Below are positions 29,057 to 37,466 of a stretch of 64,000 nt of DNA, one piece after another. Source of the DNA: Rhizobium etli CFN 42 (GTDB taxonomy: Bacteria > Pseudomonadota > Alphaproteobacteria > Rhizobiales > Rhizobiaceae). A program made the translations under genes and the position numbers. Below the pieces are notes generated by a model. It saw only the letters and a program-made list of their open reading frames with translations, searched no databases and was not told the origin of the DNA. The stretch is from positions 4,287,501-4,351,500 of the forward strand of contig NC_007761.1 in assembly GCF_000092045.1 (NCBI RefSeq), read 5' to 3'. Numbering within the stretch: the stretch's first letter is position 1; every line of letters begins with the position of its first letter.

Positions 29057-30120
29057 CGCTGATCGTCGAGGCAAAACAGAGGCTTGGTGCCTTTTCGCTA
29101 GATGCCGCCTTCACCTCCGAAGGCGGTGTAACCGCATTTTTTGGGCGCTCCGGCTCCGGCAAGACCTCGCTGATCCGCATCATTGCCGGTCTCGCCCGGC
29201 CGGACGGGGGCCGCGTCGTCCTTGACGGCGAGCGCCTCACCGAAACGACAGCTGGCATCTTCGTCCCGAAACACCGCCGCCGTTTCGGTTATGTCTTCCA
29301 GGAGGCGCGGCTGTTCCCCCACCTCAGTGTCCGCGCCAATCTTTCCTACGGCCGCTGGTTTGCCCCAAAGGCGGGACGCAGCGAGAGCTTCGATCATATC
29401 ATTGATCTACTCGGCATCGAGACGCTGTTGGAACGCAGCCCCGCAAAGCTTTCCGGCGGTGAAAAGCAGCGGGTCGCGATCGGCCGTGCTCTTCTCTCCT
29501 CGCCGCGCCTGCTGCTGATGGACGAGCCGCTTGCCGCCCTCGACGAGGCCCGCAAGGCCGAGATCCTGCCCTATCTCGAGCGGTTGCGCGATGAGACCGA
29601 AATCCCGATCGTCTATGTCAGCCATTCGATCGCCGAGGTGGCGCGGCTCGCAAATCAGGTCGTCGTCCTCAGCGACGGCAAGGTGCAAGCGACCGGCCCG
29701 GCCGTCGACATATTGAGCCGCCCGTCTGCGGCCGCCGACCGGAAAGAGGCCGGCGCGCTGCTCGAAGGCACCGTCGAAAGCTTCGATGCGCGTCACCGCT
29801 TGTCGACCGTCACTCTGAAATCCTCTCAACTGCATATTCCGAGCGCAGTGCTTACGCCCGGCAGACCAGTGCGCATCCGCATCCCGTCGCGCGACGTCAT
29901 GCTAGCGACCGCCAGGCCCGAGGGCCTCAGCGCGCTAAACATTCTCGAAGGCAGGATCGAAGCGATATCGCCGGGCGAGGACGGAACGGTCGAAATCCGG
30001 ATCGATTGCGCCGGCGACGCCATTCTTTCGCGTATCACCGCACTCTCCTGCGAGCGCCTTGATCTTCGGCCAGGCAAGACCGTCTTCGCCATCATCAAGA
30101 CGGTTGCCCTGGAAGGCTGA
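29053..30120 (+). CDS. modC: Molybdate ABC transporter, ATPase
   Basis: A 355-residue ABC ATPase with Walker [10 protein letters not shown], signature [16 protein letters not shown], Walker [13 protein letters not shown] and switch [10 protein letters not shown]-terminal MOP/TOBE domain (about residues 285-355, [13 protein letters not shown]) binds molybdate and can inhibit transport when molybdate is plentiful. It is translationally coupled to modB and converges with the ModE-type gene, whose stop abuts its own. Confidence 0.94.
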   Translation: MTLIVEAKQRLGAFSLDAAFTSEGGVTAFFGRSGSGKTSLIRIIAGLARPDGGRVVLDGERLTETTAGIFVPKHRRRFGYVFQEARLFPHLSVRANLSYGRWFAPKAGRSESFDHIIDLLGIETLLERSPAKLSGGEKQRVAIGRALLSSPRLLLMDEPLAALDEARKAEILPYLERLRDETEIPIVYVSHSIAEVARLANQVVVLSDGKVQATGPAVDILSRPSAAADRKEAGALLEGTVESFDARHRLSTVTLKSSQLHIPSAVLTPGRPVRIRIPSRDVMLATARPEGLSALNILEGRIEAISPGEDGTVEIRIDCAGDAILSRITALSCERLDLRPGKTVFAIIKTVALEG

Positions 30121-30498
30121 TCAGCCGCGCTCGCCAGGCGGCAGATTTCGCTTGGCTTCGAGCCAGGCGAGATCCTCGGCAAGGCTCTCCCGCACCGTCT
30201 TTTCCATCCGGCGAAAACGCGCGAGCAATTCTTCGCCGAATGGCGTCAATGCCGCACCGCCGCCCTTCTGTCCGCCGCGTTGCGGCTCCACCACCTGTTC
30301 TGAGAACATCCGGTTCATCTCGCTGACAAGCAGCCAGGCTCGGCGATAGGACATGTCCATCGCCCGCCCGGCCGCCGAGATCGACCCCGTCGCGCAGATA
30401 TGCTCCAGCAGCTCCATCTTGCCGTGACCGAGACGATGCTCGTTCGGAAAGCTGATTCGCAGGACGGGAACAGGTGTTTTTGCGGCTGGGTCGGTCAT
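30121..30498 (-). CDS. Single-domain ModE-type molybdate-responsive regulator
   Basis: A 125-residue protein corresponding to the N-terminal winged helix of ModE only: LGHGKMELLEHICATGSISAAGRAMDMSYRRAWLLVSEMN, then QRGGQKGGGAALTPFG. The molybdate-binding TOBE part is absent. Such short proteins regulate mod genes in several proteobacteria, possibly using ModC or a separate sensor. The ATG at 30498 is chosen; an upstream in-frame ATG at 30567 would add a Cys/Arg-rich tail. Neither has a clear ribosome site. Its likely target is the dyad upstream of modA. Confidence 0.8.
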   Translation of the reverse strand: MTDPAAKTPVPVLRISFPNEHRLGHGKMELLEHICATGSISAAGRAMDMSYRRAWLLVSEMNRMFSEQVVEPQRGGQKGGGAALTPFGEELLARFRRMEKTVRESLAEDLAWLEAKRNLPPGERG

Positions 30499-30737
30499 CG
30501 AATCGAGAAATCGAGGAATTTGCGGCACTTTACGCCGCGGTACCGAAACTGTACACCGACCGCACAAGCAGCCTGGGCGGCAATATTCTTCAATTCGGGC
30601 GCCAGATCGGATTTTCGGCCGCTCTGTACCTTAGCACGTCTTGAAACATTAGTGGTTTGATGCCTATCTTAACCATGATCCGGTCGTGATCGGATCTCGT
30701 GTTGTGCATGGTTTGTCATTCCAGGAAAGGGAAAAAA

Positions 30738-31151
30738 CTGACAACAGTACACGCCAAGGGAAAAACGCTCGCCGTTGTCCCGAAGAGTGCGGAACGTGGC
30801 GCCGATGCCGCTGCCCGCGCCTTAGAAGCCGTCCTCACCAGCCTTGAGGACTCCAAAGCTGAAGATATCGTCACCATCGACATTGCCGGAAAATCGGCGC
30901 TTGGAGACTACATGATCGTCGTCTCCGGTCGCTCGAACAGGCATGTCCTGGCGATCTCGGATCACCTGCTCACCGATCTCAAGGACGAAGGCTTCGGTTC
31001 AGCCCGCGTCGAAGGTCAGGAAGGCGGCGACTGGATCCTGATCGACACCGGTGACATCATCGTGCATGTGTTCCGCCCCGAAATCCGCGAGTTCTACAAC
31101 ATCGAAAAGATGTGGGCGGCTCCGGATATGGATGAAGAAACACGGCACTGA
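30738..31151 (+). CDS. rsfS: Ribosomal silencing factor RsfS
   Basis: A protein of about 137 residues that binds L14 and prevents subunit joining when nutrients are short. The domain runs from AARALEAVLTSLEDSKAEDI to HVFRPEIREFYNIEKMW, all typical of RsfS (YbeB/Iojap). The start is uncertain. CTG at 30738, six bases after AAAGGGA, gives an N-terminus TTVHAKGK that looks right for rhizobia. GTG at 30699 and ATG at 30708 are canonical but lack ribosome sites. It is usually next to nadD; here 3.8 kb intervenes. Confidence 0.92.
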   Translation: MTTVHAKGKTLAVVPKSAERGADAAARALEAVLTSLEDSKAEDIVTIDIAGKSALGDYMIVVSGRSNRHVLAISDHLLTDLKDEGFGSARVEGQEGGDWILIDTGDIIVHVFRPEIREFYNIEKMWAAPDMDEETRH

Positions 31152-31267
31152 CAGGCGAACCGGCAACGTCCGGCGTCTGAGATGCGGCATTTGACTGGCC
31201 GGGAAGATAAGAAGCCGGCTGCGGTGCATCGTGCGCCTGAAATGCCGTCACGAGCAGGAGCGGGGAA

Positions 31268-31750
31268 ATGCGAATCGGCCTTTTTGCGGTGGGACGGCTG
31301 AAGTCCGGCCCCGAAAAGGATCTTGTGGCCCGTTACCTCGATCGTTTCGCCAAAGCCGGCTCTGCTGTCGGCCTCGAATTCACCCGTGTTGCCGAAGTCG
31401 GCGAAAGCCGTGCCTCCAATGCGGAGACCCGCAAGCGCGAAGAGGCGGCGATGCTACTGAAATCGCTGGCCGAGGGCAGCGTTCTCATCCTTCTCGATGA
31501 ACGCGGCAAGGCGCTCGATAGCGAAGCCTTCGCCAAGTTGCTCGGCGGCTATCGTGACCAGGGCAAACGCGAGCTGACGATTGCGATCGGCGGAGCCGAC
31601 GGCCTTGATCCCTCCCTTTACGACCGGGCCGACGCCACGCTTTGCCTGGGCAAAATGACCTGGCCGCACCAGCTGGTCCGCACGCTGATCGCCGAGCAGC
31701 TCTACCGCGCTGTCACCATCTTGTCCGGCCATCCCTATCACCGCGTCTGA
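31268..31750 (+). CDS. rlmH: 23S rRNA (pseudouridine1915-N3)-methyltransferase RlmH
   Basis: A 160-residue SPOUT-fold methyltransferase that modifies helix 69 of 23S rRNA. It starts MRIGLFAVGRLKSGPE and carries LLDERGKALDSEAFA, the SAM-site IGGADGL and the terminal LIAEQLYRA-YHRV. It follows rsfS, with which it is normally linked; both act on the ribosome. Confidence 0.96.
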   Translation: MRIGLFAVGRLKSGPEKDLVARYLDRFAKAGSAVGLEFTRVAEVGESRASNAETRKREEAAMLLKSLAEGSVLILLDERGKALDSEAFAKLLGGYRDQGKRELTIAIGGADGLDPSLYDRADATLCLGKMTWPHQLVRTLIAEQLYRAVTILSGHPYHRV

Positions 31751-31899
31751 ACGTTCCACGTGGAACCCATCTCTTTGACACTGCGTCGCATTGTCACGCA
31801 GCCGTGTTTTGCTGCGTCAGCCATTCTCCTGCAAACTTTCTGGCAAAGCGTGCCAAATCAGCTTAGTCTCCGCGCAATTTGACAGAGTGCCGGACACGC

Positions 31900-33330
31900 A
31901 TGACGACGACTCCAACCAGGCGACACCGCATGATTCTGCCGGCACTTGCGGCCGGTTTCGGTGTTGCGGTCATCCTCGTCTCGACAAGCCCGTTTTCGGT
32001 CCGGGCCCAGGATGCCGCCCCGGAAGCGGCGCAATCTTCAAACCCGCCACCCGCCGAGGCGCCGCTGCCCGATCCGGCCGCCGAACTTGCCGCCAAACGG
32101 GATGAGACCCGCGCCGAACTCGAAGCCCTGTCGAAGACCATTAGCCTGTCCTCGGACAAGGTGAGCGAGCTCCAGCAAAGCATCAGCAATCTGGAAAAGA
32201 GCACGCAGAGCGTTCGCCAGGCGCTGATCGATTCCGCCGCACGCCGCAAGGGGCTGGAAAAACAGATCCTCGAGAGCGAGAAGAAGCTTGCCGACCTCGG
32301 CGTCAAGGAGGATGGCATCCGCCGTTCCCTGCACGAACGCCGCGGCCTGCTGGCCGAGGTGCTGGCGGCACTCCAGCGCATGGGCCGCAATCCGCCGCCG
32401 GCTTTGCTCGTCACGCCCGACGACGCGCTTGCTTCCGTGCGCAGCGCCATCCTGCTCGGCGCCGTCGTGCCCGGCATCCGCAAGGAAACCGACAAGCTCG
32501 CCGCCGATCTCGCAAGCCTGGCCGCCCTGCAGACGGCAAGCGCCGCCGAGAAGGCTCGGCTGACGGCGACGATGACCGATAGCATCGAGGAAGAGCGGCG
32601 CATGGATCTGCTGCTTGCCGAAAACGACAAACTCAGCCGCAGCAGCGCCGCCGAACTGCAGGCCGAGAAGAAGCGGTCCGAGGAACTGGCGGGCAAGGCG
32701 ACCAGCCTCGAGGGCCTCGTCGCCTCCATGGAATCCGAGATCGCCTCGGTACGCGAGGCGGCCGCCGCCGCCCGCCAGGCCGAGGAGAACCGCCGGCTCT
32801 TGACGGACGAGCAGCGGGCTCAGGCGAAGGCGCTGGCCGAGAGCGGCGTGCCCGATAAAAACCGCATTGCGCCCGCATATCCCTTCGCAGAATTGAGGGC
32901 GAAATTGGAACTGCCCGTGGCAGGCGATATCCTGCGCCAGTTCGGCGATGCCGACGGCACCGGGCATGAAGCCATGGGCATGACCGTCGCCACCAACCCG
33001 GAGACAGTGGTGACGGCGCCTGCAGACGGCCTGGTGGTTTTTGCCGGCGCTTTCCGCAGCTACGGCCAGATGATCATCCTTGACGCGGGCGATGGCTATC
33101 ACCTGGTTCTCTCGGGAATGGATACGATCAATACCCGCCAGGGAAAATTCGTTTTCGCCGGCGAGCCGCTCGCCGTGATGGGAGCGAAAAGAGTGGCGAG
33201 CGCAACTGCATTGGCGCTGGAAACGGACCGGCCAACGCTTTACATTGAATTTCGAAAAGACGGTAAACCGGTCGATTCTCGACCGTGGTGGACCGCCAAG
33301 GACACTGGAAAGGCACGCAATGATTCGTAG
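31900..33330 (+). CDS. envC: Murein hydrolase activator EnvC-like protein
   Basis: A 476-residue exported protein: an N-terminal hydrophobic segment, a proline-rich stretch, a long coiled coil (about residues 60-310) and a C-terminal LytM/M23-like domain. The LytM motifs are degenerate: the expected H-x3-D reads HEAMG and the expected HxH reads HLV. It is therefore probably a non-catalytic activator of amidases during division, like EnvC. The ATG at 31900 is chosen over TTG at 31879; neither has a strong ribosome site. Its 3' end overlaps ctpA by 11 bases. Confidence 0.85.
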   Translation: MTTTPTRRHRMILPALAAGFGVAVILVSTSPFSVRAQDAAPEAAQSSNPPPAEAPLPDPAAELAAKRDETRAELEALSKTISLSSDKVSELQQSISNLEKSTQSVRQALIDSAARRKGLEKQILESEKKLADLGVKEDGIRRSLHERRGLLAEVLAALQRMGRNPPPALLVTPDDALASVRSAILLGAVVPGIRKETDKLAADLASLAALQTASAAEKARLTATMTDSIEEERRMDLLLAENDKLSRSSAAELQAEKKRSEELAGKATSLEGLVASMESEIASVREAAAAARQAEENRRLLTDEQRAQAKALAESGVPDKNRIAPAYPFAELRAKLELPVAGDILRQFGDADGTGHEAMGMTVATNPETVVTAPADGLVVFAGAFRSYGQMIILDAGDGYHLVLSGMDTINTRQGKFVFAGEPLAVMGAKRVASATALALETDRPTLYIEFRKDGKPVDSRPWWTAKDTGKARNDS

Positions 33331-34642
33331 GGCTTCTCTTGTTCTGGTCGGCGCATTGATGGGTGCGACCGCGATGAGCGTCATTTACTCGGCAGGTGTG
33401 CCGGCAGAAGCGGCCGGATCCTCGACATACAAGGAACTTTCTGTATTCGGCGACGTCTTCGAACGCGTGCGTGCGCAGTATGTCACGCCGCCGGCCGAAG
33501 ACAAGCTGATCGAAAACGCCATCAACGGCATGCTGTCTTCGCTCGACCCGCATTCAAGCTATATGAATGCGAAGGACGCCGAAGACATGCGCACCCAGAC
33601 GAAGGGTGAATTCGGCGGTCTCGGCATCGAAGTCACGATGGAGGACGAGCTCGTCAAGGTCATCACCCCGATCGACGACACGCCCGCCGCCAAGGCCGGC
33701 GTTCTCGCCGGCGACTACATCTCCGAGATCGACGGGCAGTCCGTTCGCGGCCTGAAGCTGGAAGACGCCGTCGAAAAAATGCGCGGCGCCGTCAATACCC
33801 CGATCAAGCTGACGCTGATCCGCAAGGGCGCCGACAAGCCCATCGAACTGACGATCGTCCGTGACGTCGTCGCTGTCCAGGCCGTCAAGTCGCGCGTCGA
33901 GGACGATGTCGGTTACCTCCGCATCATCTCCTTCACCGAAAAGACCTACCCGGACATGGAGAAGGCGATCAAGAAGATCAAGGACACCGTTCCGGCCGAC
34001 AAGCTGAAGGGTTACGTCCTCGACCTGCGCCTTAACCCGGGTGGCCTGCTCGACCAGGCGATCAATGTCTCCGACGCCTTGCTGCAGCGTGGCGAGGTCG
34101 TTTCGACCCGTGGCCGCAATCCGGATGAAACCCGCCGCTTCAATGCCGGCCCGGGCGACCTGACCGACGGCAAACCGGTCATCGTGCTGATCAACGGCGG
34201 TTCGGCCTCCGCATCGGAAATCGTTGCCGGCGCGCTTCAGGATCTGCGCCGCGCCACCGTCCTTGGCACCCGCTCCTTCGGCAAGGGCTCGGTCCAGACG
34301 ATCATCCCGCTCGGTGAAAACGGCGCGCTGCGCCTGACCACGGCGCTCTATTACACGCCGTCGGGCCGCTCGATCCAGGGCACCGGCATCACCCCCGACA
34401 TCAAGGTCGAGGAGCCGCTGCCGGAGGAACTGCAGGGCAAGATGGTGACCGAGGGTGAATCCAGCCTGCGTGGTCACATCAAGGGCCAGAGCGAAACCGA
34501 CGAAGGTTCGGGCTCCGTTGCCTATGTGCCGCCGGACCCGAAGGATGACGTTCAGCTGAACTACGCGCTCGACCTTCTGCGCGGCAAGAAGACCGATCCG
34601 GCCTTTCCGCCGAACCCAGACAAGGCCGTCGTCGCCAAGTAA
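33320..34642 (+). CDS. ctpA: Carboxy-terminal processing protease (S41 family)
   Basis: A 440-residue exported serine protease. A signal sequence (MIRRASLVLVGALMGA) is followed by a PDZ domain at about residues 80-165 (GGLGIEVTMED, GDYISEIDGQ). The S41 domain has NGGSASASEIVAGAL with the nucleophile Ser and SFGKGSVQ with the catalytic Lys. It processes periplasmic proteins and affects cell-wall turnover. The start has GGAAAGG seven bases upstream and overlaps envC, implying coupled translation. Confidence 0.95.
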   Translation: MIRRASLVLVGALMGATAMSVIYSAGVPAEAAGSSTYKELSVFGDVFERVRAQYVTPPAEDKLIENAINGMLSSLDPHSSYMNAKDAEDMRTQTKGEFGGLGIEVTMEDELVKVITPIDDTPAAKAGVLAGDYISEIDGQSVRGLKLEDAVEKMRGAVNTPIKLTLIRKGADKPIELTIVRDVVAVQAVKSRVEDDVGYLRIISFTEKTYPDMEKAIKKIKDTVPADKLKGYVLDLRLNPGGLLDQAINVSDALLQRGEVVSTRGRNPDETRRFNAGPGDLTDGKPVIVLINGGSASASEIVAGALQDLRRATVLGTRSFGKGSVQTIIPLGENGALRLTTALYYTPSGRSIQGTGITPDIKVEEPLPEELQGKMVTEGESSLRGHIKGQSETDEGSGSVAYVPPDPKDDVQLNYALDLLRGKKTDPAFPPNPDKAVVAK

Positions 34643-34652
34643 TCGATCATTG

Positions 34653-34678
34653 CAAGGCCGGGCACTCGCCCGGCCTTG
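34653..34678 (+). terminator. Hairpin after ctpA
   Basis: CAAGGCCGGGC, loop ACTC, GCCCGGCCTTG: a perfect 11-bp stem just after the ctpA stop. The following sequence (ACCCTTTCT) is a weak T tract, so read-through to the next gene is possible. Confidence 0.65.
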
Positions 34679-34718
34679 ACCCTTTCTGCTGTTTCCCGGT
34701 TTGGAGCGGGCGAGAAAA

Positions 34719-35915
34719 TTGGGAACGGACCTGCATGCGCCTTTGGGGCGCAACCGCAAAACCGGCAGCCGGCGGCCGGGAGTGCTGCGCCTCGGCCGCA
34801 TCGCCGCCAGTCTGTGTCTTTTTGCGATAGGCGGCTTCTCCCTTTATACGGCATTTCGTGGCGACGGGCTCGAACGCAAAAAACCGCCGGCAACCGAGCA
34901 AGCGGCAGCGCCCTCGTCGAGCACACCTCAACCAGCGCAGACGCCGGCCGGCCAGGCGGCGGATGGCATGCCGCGTGCCGAACCGCGTTCGGGCGCCAAT
35001 GTCGAGCAGATGGTCACCGGTGACGGGTCTGTCGTCACCAAATACAGCCCCCGCCCCCGCGACGGCAGCGGACCGGTATTGGTCGATGCCATGCAGATCG
35101 GCCAGGATCCGCGCATGGCGGCGCTGCCGAACGAGACACTGCTTGAGGATTCGGCCTATGGCAGGCTGCCGATCGTCGGCCCCGACGGTCGACGGCCGAT
35201 GGATCAGTATGCCCGTCCCTCGTCCGGCGCCCGGGGTGTACGCGTCGCCATTGTCGTCAGCGGCCTTGGGCTCAGCCAGACGGGAACGCAGCGCGCCATC
35301 GCCGAATTGCCCGAGGAGATCACGCTGGCCTTTGCCGCAAGCGGCAACAGCCTCCAGCGCTGGATGCAGGAAGCCCGGCGCGGCGGCCATGAAATCCTTC
35401 TGCAGGTGCCGCTGGAGCCGTTTGATTACCCGGCAAACGATCCAGGCCCGGAGACTCTGCTAACCTCAAAGCCGGTCGCCCGCAACATCGAGAACCTGCA
35501 CAAGGCGATGGGCGAGATCACCAATTACACCGGCATCCTGAACTATCTCGGCGGCCGTTTCCTTTCCGACCCTGCCGCCATGGAGCCCATCATGCGCGAT
35601 ATCGGCAAACGTGGCCTGCTCTTCCTCGACGACGGGACGTCGGCGCAGTCGAAAACGGCTGATGTCGCCAAGGGGACCGAACTGCCCTATGCCTTTGCCG
35701 ATCTGCAGCTCGACGGCCAGCTCGACGTCAACGCCATCCTGAAAAAACTCGACGAGCTCGAGCGTGTCGCTCGCAAGAACGGCCAGGCGATCGGCATCGC
35801 CTCGGCTTTTGACGAAAGCGTCGACGCCATTGCCAAGTGGAGCGAGGAGGCTTCGATGCGCGGCATCGAGATCGTCGGCGTTGCGGCGCTTTCGAAGGAC
35901 CCCAGAAACCCCTGA
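34719..35915 (+). CDS. Divergent polysaccharide deacetylase family protein (YibQ/DUF610)
   Basis: A 398-residue protein with one N-terminal membrane segment (about residues 28-46), a Pro/Ala-rich periplasmic linker and a C-terminal divergent deacetylase domain from [17 protein letters not shown] onward ([19 protein letters not shown]). Family members sit downstream of envC/ctpA in many proteobacteria and probably act on cell-wall glycans. Catalytic activity is unproven. TTG at 34719 is proposed as the start; TTG at 34701 would add six residues. It is followed after about 25 bases by rppH. Confidence 0.82.
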   Translation: MGTDLHAPLGRNRKTGSRRPGVLRLGRIAASLCLFAIGGFSLYTAFRGDGLERKKPPATEQAAAPSSSTPQPAQTPAGQAADGMPRAEPRSGANVEQMVTGDGSVVTKYSPRPRDGSGPVLVDAMQIGQDPRMAALPNETLLEDSAYGRLPIVGPDGRRPMDQYARPSSGARGVRVAIVVSGLGLSQTGTQRAIAELPEEITLAFAASGNSLQRWMQEARRGGHEILLQVPLEPFDYPANDPGPETLLTSKPVARNIENLHKAMGEITNYTGILNYLGGRFLSDPAAMEPIMRDIGKRGLLFLDDGTSAQSKTADVAKGTELPYAFADLQLDGQLDVNAILKKLDELERVARKNGQAIGIASAFDESVDAIAKWSEEASMRGIEIVGVAALSKDPRNP

Positions 35916-35940
35916 GATGATGTCCTCAACGGAGAAGAAG

Positions 35941-36474
35941 ATGAGCCAGGCGACCGTGAAAGCCGAGGATCTGCCCTATCGCCCATGCGTCGGCGTGATG
36001 ATCCTGAACCGCGATGGCCTGGTCTGGGCCGGCCGACGCATTCCCGACGGCAATTCCGAATATGACGGCTCGCCGCAGCTCTGGCAGATGCCCCAGGGGG
36101 GCATCGACAAGGGCGAGAATCCCCTGGATGCCGCCTACCGCGAGCTCTATGAAGAAACCGGCATCAGAACGGTGACGCTGCTCGCCGAAGCAAGCAATTG
36201 GATCAATTACGATCTGCCGCCGTCGCTGATCGGCATCGGGCTGAAAGGGAAATTTCGCGGCCAGACGCAGCGCTGGTTCGCCTTCCGCTTCGAGGGCGAC
36301 GAGAGCGAGATCGCCATCAATCCGCCGCCCGGCGGCCACGATCCCGAATTCGATGCCTGGGAATGGAAGCCGATGCAGGAGCTGCCGGGCCTGATTGTCC
36401 CCTTTAAGCGCGCCGTCTATGACCAGGTGATAGCCGAATTCCGGCATTTGGCGGCGCTGCAATCGGAAGACTGA
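35941..36474 (+). CDS. rppH: RNA pyrophosphohydrolase (Nudix)
   Basis: A 177-residue Nudix hydrolase that removes pyrophosphate from the 5' end of mRNA and so starts decay. The Nudix box [23 protein letters not shown] fits the G-x5-E-x7-REUxEExGU pattern, and the N-terminus [11 protein letters not shown] and the block QLWQMPQGG are typical of RppH. GGAG sits six bases before the ATG at 35941, making that the best start over ATGs at 35917 and 35920. Confidence 0.94.
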   Translation: MSQATVKAEDLPYRPCVGVMILNRDGLVWAGRRIPDGNSEYDGSPQLWQMPQGGIDKGENPLDAAYRELYEETGIRTVTLLAEASNWINYDLPPSLIGIGLKGKFRGQTQRWFAFRFEGDESEIAINPPPGGHDPEFDAWEWKPMQELPGLIVPFKRAVYDQVIAEFRHLAALQSED

Positions 36475-36522
36475 TCAAGAGGACGATGCAGGCCGCGTCA
36501 ACCGGCCTGCATCCGATCCGAA

Positions 36523-37008
36523 TTATTCGGCTTCGTCGGCGGAATCGGCGTTGAGCTGGCCGTATTTGCTTTCGCCGATTTTCTCGAGCAGATCGAGCTG
36601 CGTTTCGAGGAAGTCGATATGGCCTTCTTCATCGGCCAGCAGCTCTTCGAACAGCTTCATCGACACATAATCGCCAGCTTCATAACAAATATCGCGCGAC
36701 TTCTTGTAGGCCGTGCGGGCGTCATACTCGCCGGCGAGATCGGCTTCGAGGACTTCCTTGACGTTCTGGCCGATACGCAGAGGGGCCAGAGTCTGCAAAT
36801 TGGGATGGCCTTCGAGGAAGATGATGCGGGCGACGAGCCGGTCGGCATGATGCATCTCTTCGATGGATTCGGCGCGTTCCTTCTTGGCGAGCTTGGTGTA
36901 GCCCCAATCCTCGAGAAGACGATAGTGAACCCAATATTGGTTGACTGCCCCGAGTTCGAGGAACAGTGCCTCGTTAAGCCGCTCGATGACCTTTTTGTCG
37001 CCTTTCAA
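36523..37008 (-). CDS. bfr: Bacterioferritin
   Basis: A 161-residue haem-containing ferritin that oxidises Fe(II) and stores iron in a 24-mer shell. It has [34 protein letters not shown] and [10 protein letters not shown], with the ferroxidase Glu/His ligands. The TTG at 37008 is the likely start, six bases after GGAGAG, giving the normal family N-terminus. The bfd-like gene upstream overlaps it by 35 bases in another frame, so expression is coupled. Confidence 0.96.
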   Translation of the reverse strand: MKGDKKVIERLNEALFLELGAVNQYWVHYRLLEDWGYTKLAKKERAESIEEMHHADRLVARIIFLEGHPNLQTLAPLRIGQNVKEVLEADLAGEYDARTAYKKSRDICYEAGDYVSMKLFEELLADEEGHIDFLETQLDLLEKIGESKYGQLNADSADEAE

Positions 37009-37303
37009 TGTCCGCTCTCCTGTTTTCCTCATGGAATTGCTTCAAGCGCGACATGAAATCAAATATTTCGGCCTCCGTCGAGTGGCGACGGGCGTGATAT
37101 TCCTCGGTCGTCTGGATGATGATGTCGACCACGTTGGGGAAGCAGCCGCAGCAGCGACCGCGCTTTTCCATCGCATGATAGACCTTCGCAGGCACGATAA
37201 GCTGCCAACAATCTTCGTCGAGTAGGTTGGTGATAACCTCCCGGATTTCCTTGTCGGTTATATAATTGCAGCTGCAGACAAGCACGTCTTCATTTCCAAA
37301 CAT
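36974..37303 (-). CDS. bfd: (2Fe-2S)-binding bacterioferritin-associated ferredoxin-like protein
   Basis: A 109-residue protein with the Bfd-like four-Cys [2Fe-2S] pattern: CSC near residues 10-12 and CCGC near 51-54. Bfd reduces the core iron of bacterioferritin and so releases stored iron. It is longer than Escherichia coli Bfd (64 residues), with an added charged C-terminal tail ([20 protein letters not shown]) that overlaps bfr. The ATG at 37303 has no strong ribosome site. Confidence 0.88.
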   Translation of the reverse strand: MFGNEDVLVCSCNYITDKEIREVITNLLDEDCWQLIVPAKVYHAMEKRGRCCGCFPNVVDIIIQTTEEYHARRHSTEAEIFDFMSRLKQFHEENRRADIERRQKGHRAA

Positions 37304-37466
37304 GACACTGACTATCGTGTTTTCTGCTAAAGAAGATGGTGGCTGTCAAGAAAAAATTCGAGCCCGACCGGATCGATTGAAGCGATGGACGCGGCCTGTT
37401 GCAGATTCTCTGAAATTCTGCAGCGAGCGCATGATGCAGGTGTGCCCGGTCGGTCGTTTGACGTGT

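Noticed and set aside
32038..33384. Minus-strand frame of about 450 codons opposite envC
   Set aside because: Antisense to a clear coiled-coil protein gene, with the same composition artefact.
37304..37345. Possible Irr (ICE) site before bfd, TTTAGCAGAAAA on the minus strand
   Set aside because: Only one degenerate half resembles the ICE motif; no inverted partner, so not reported as a site.
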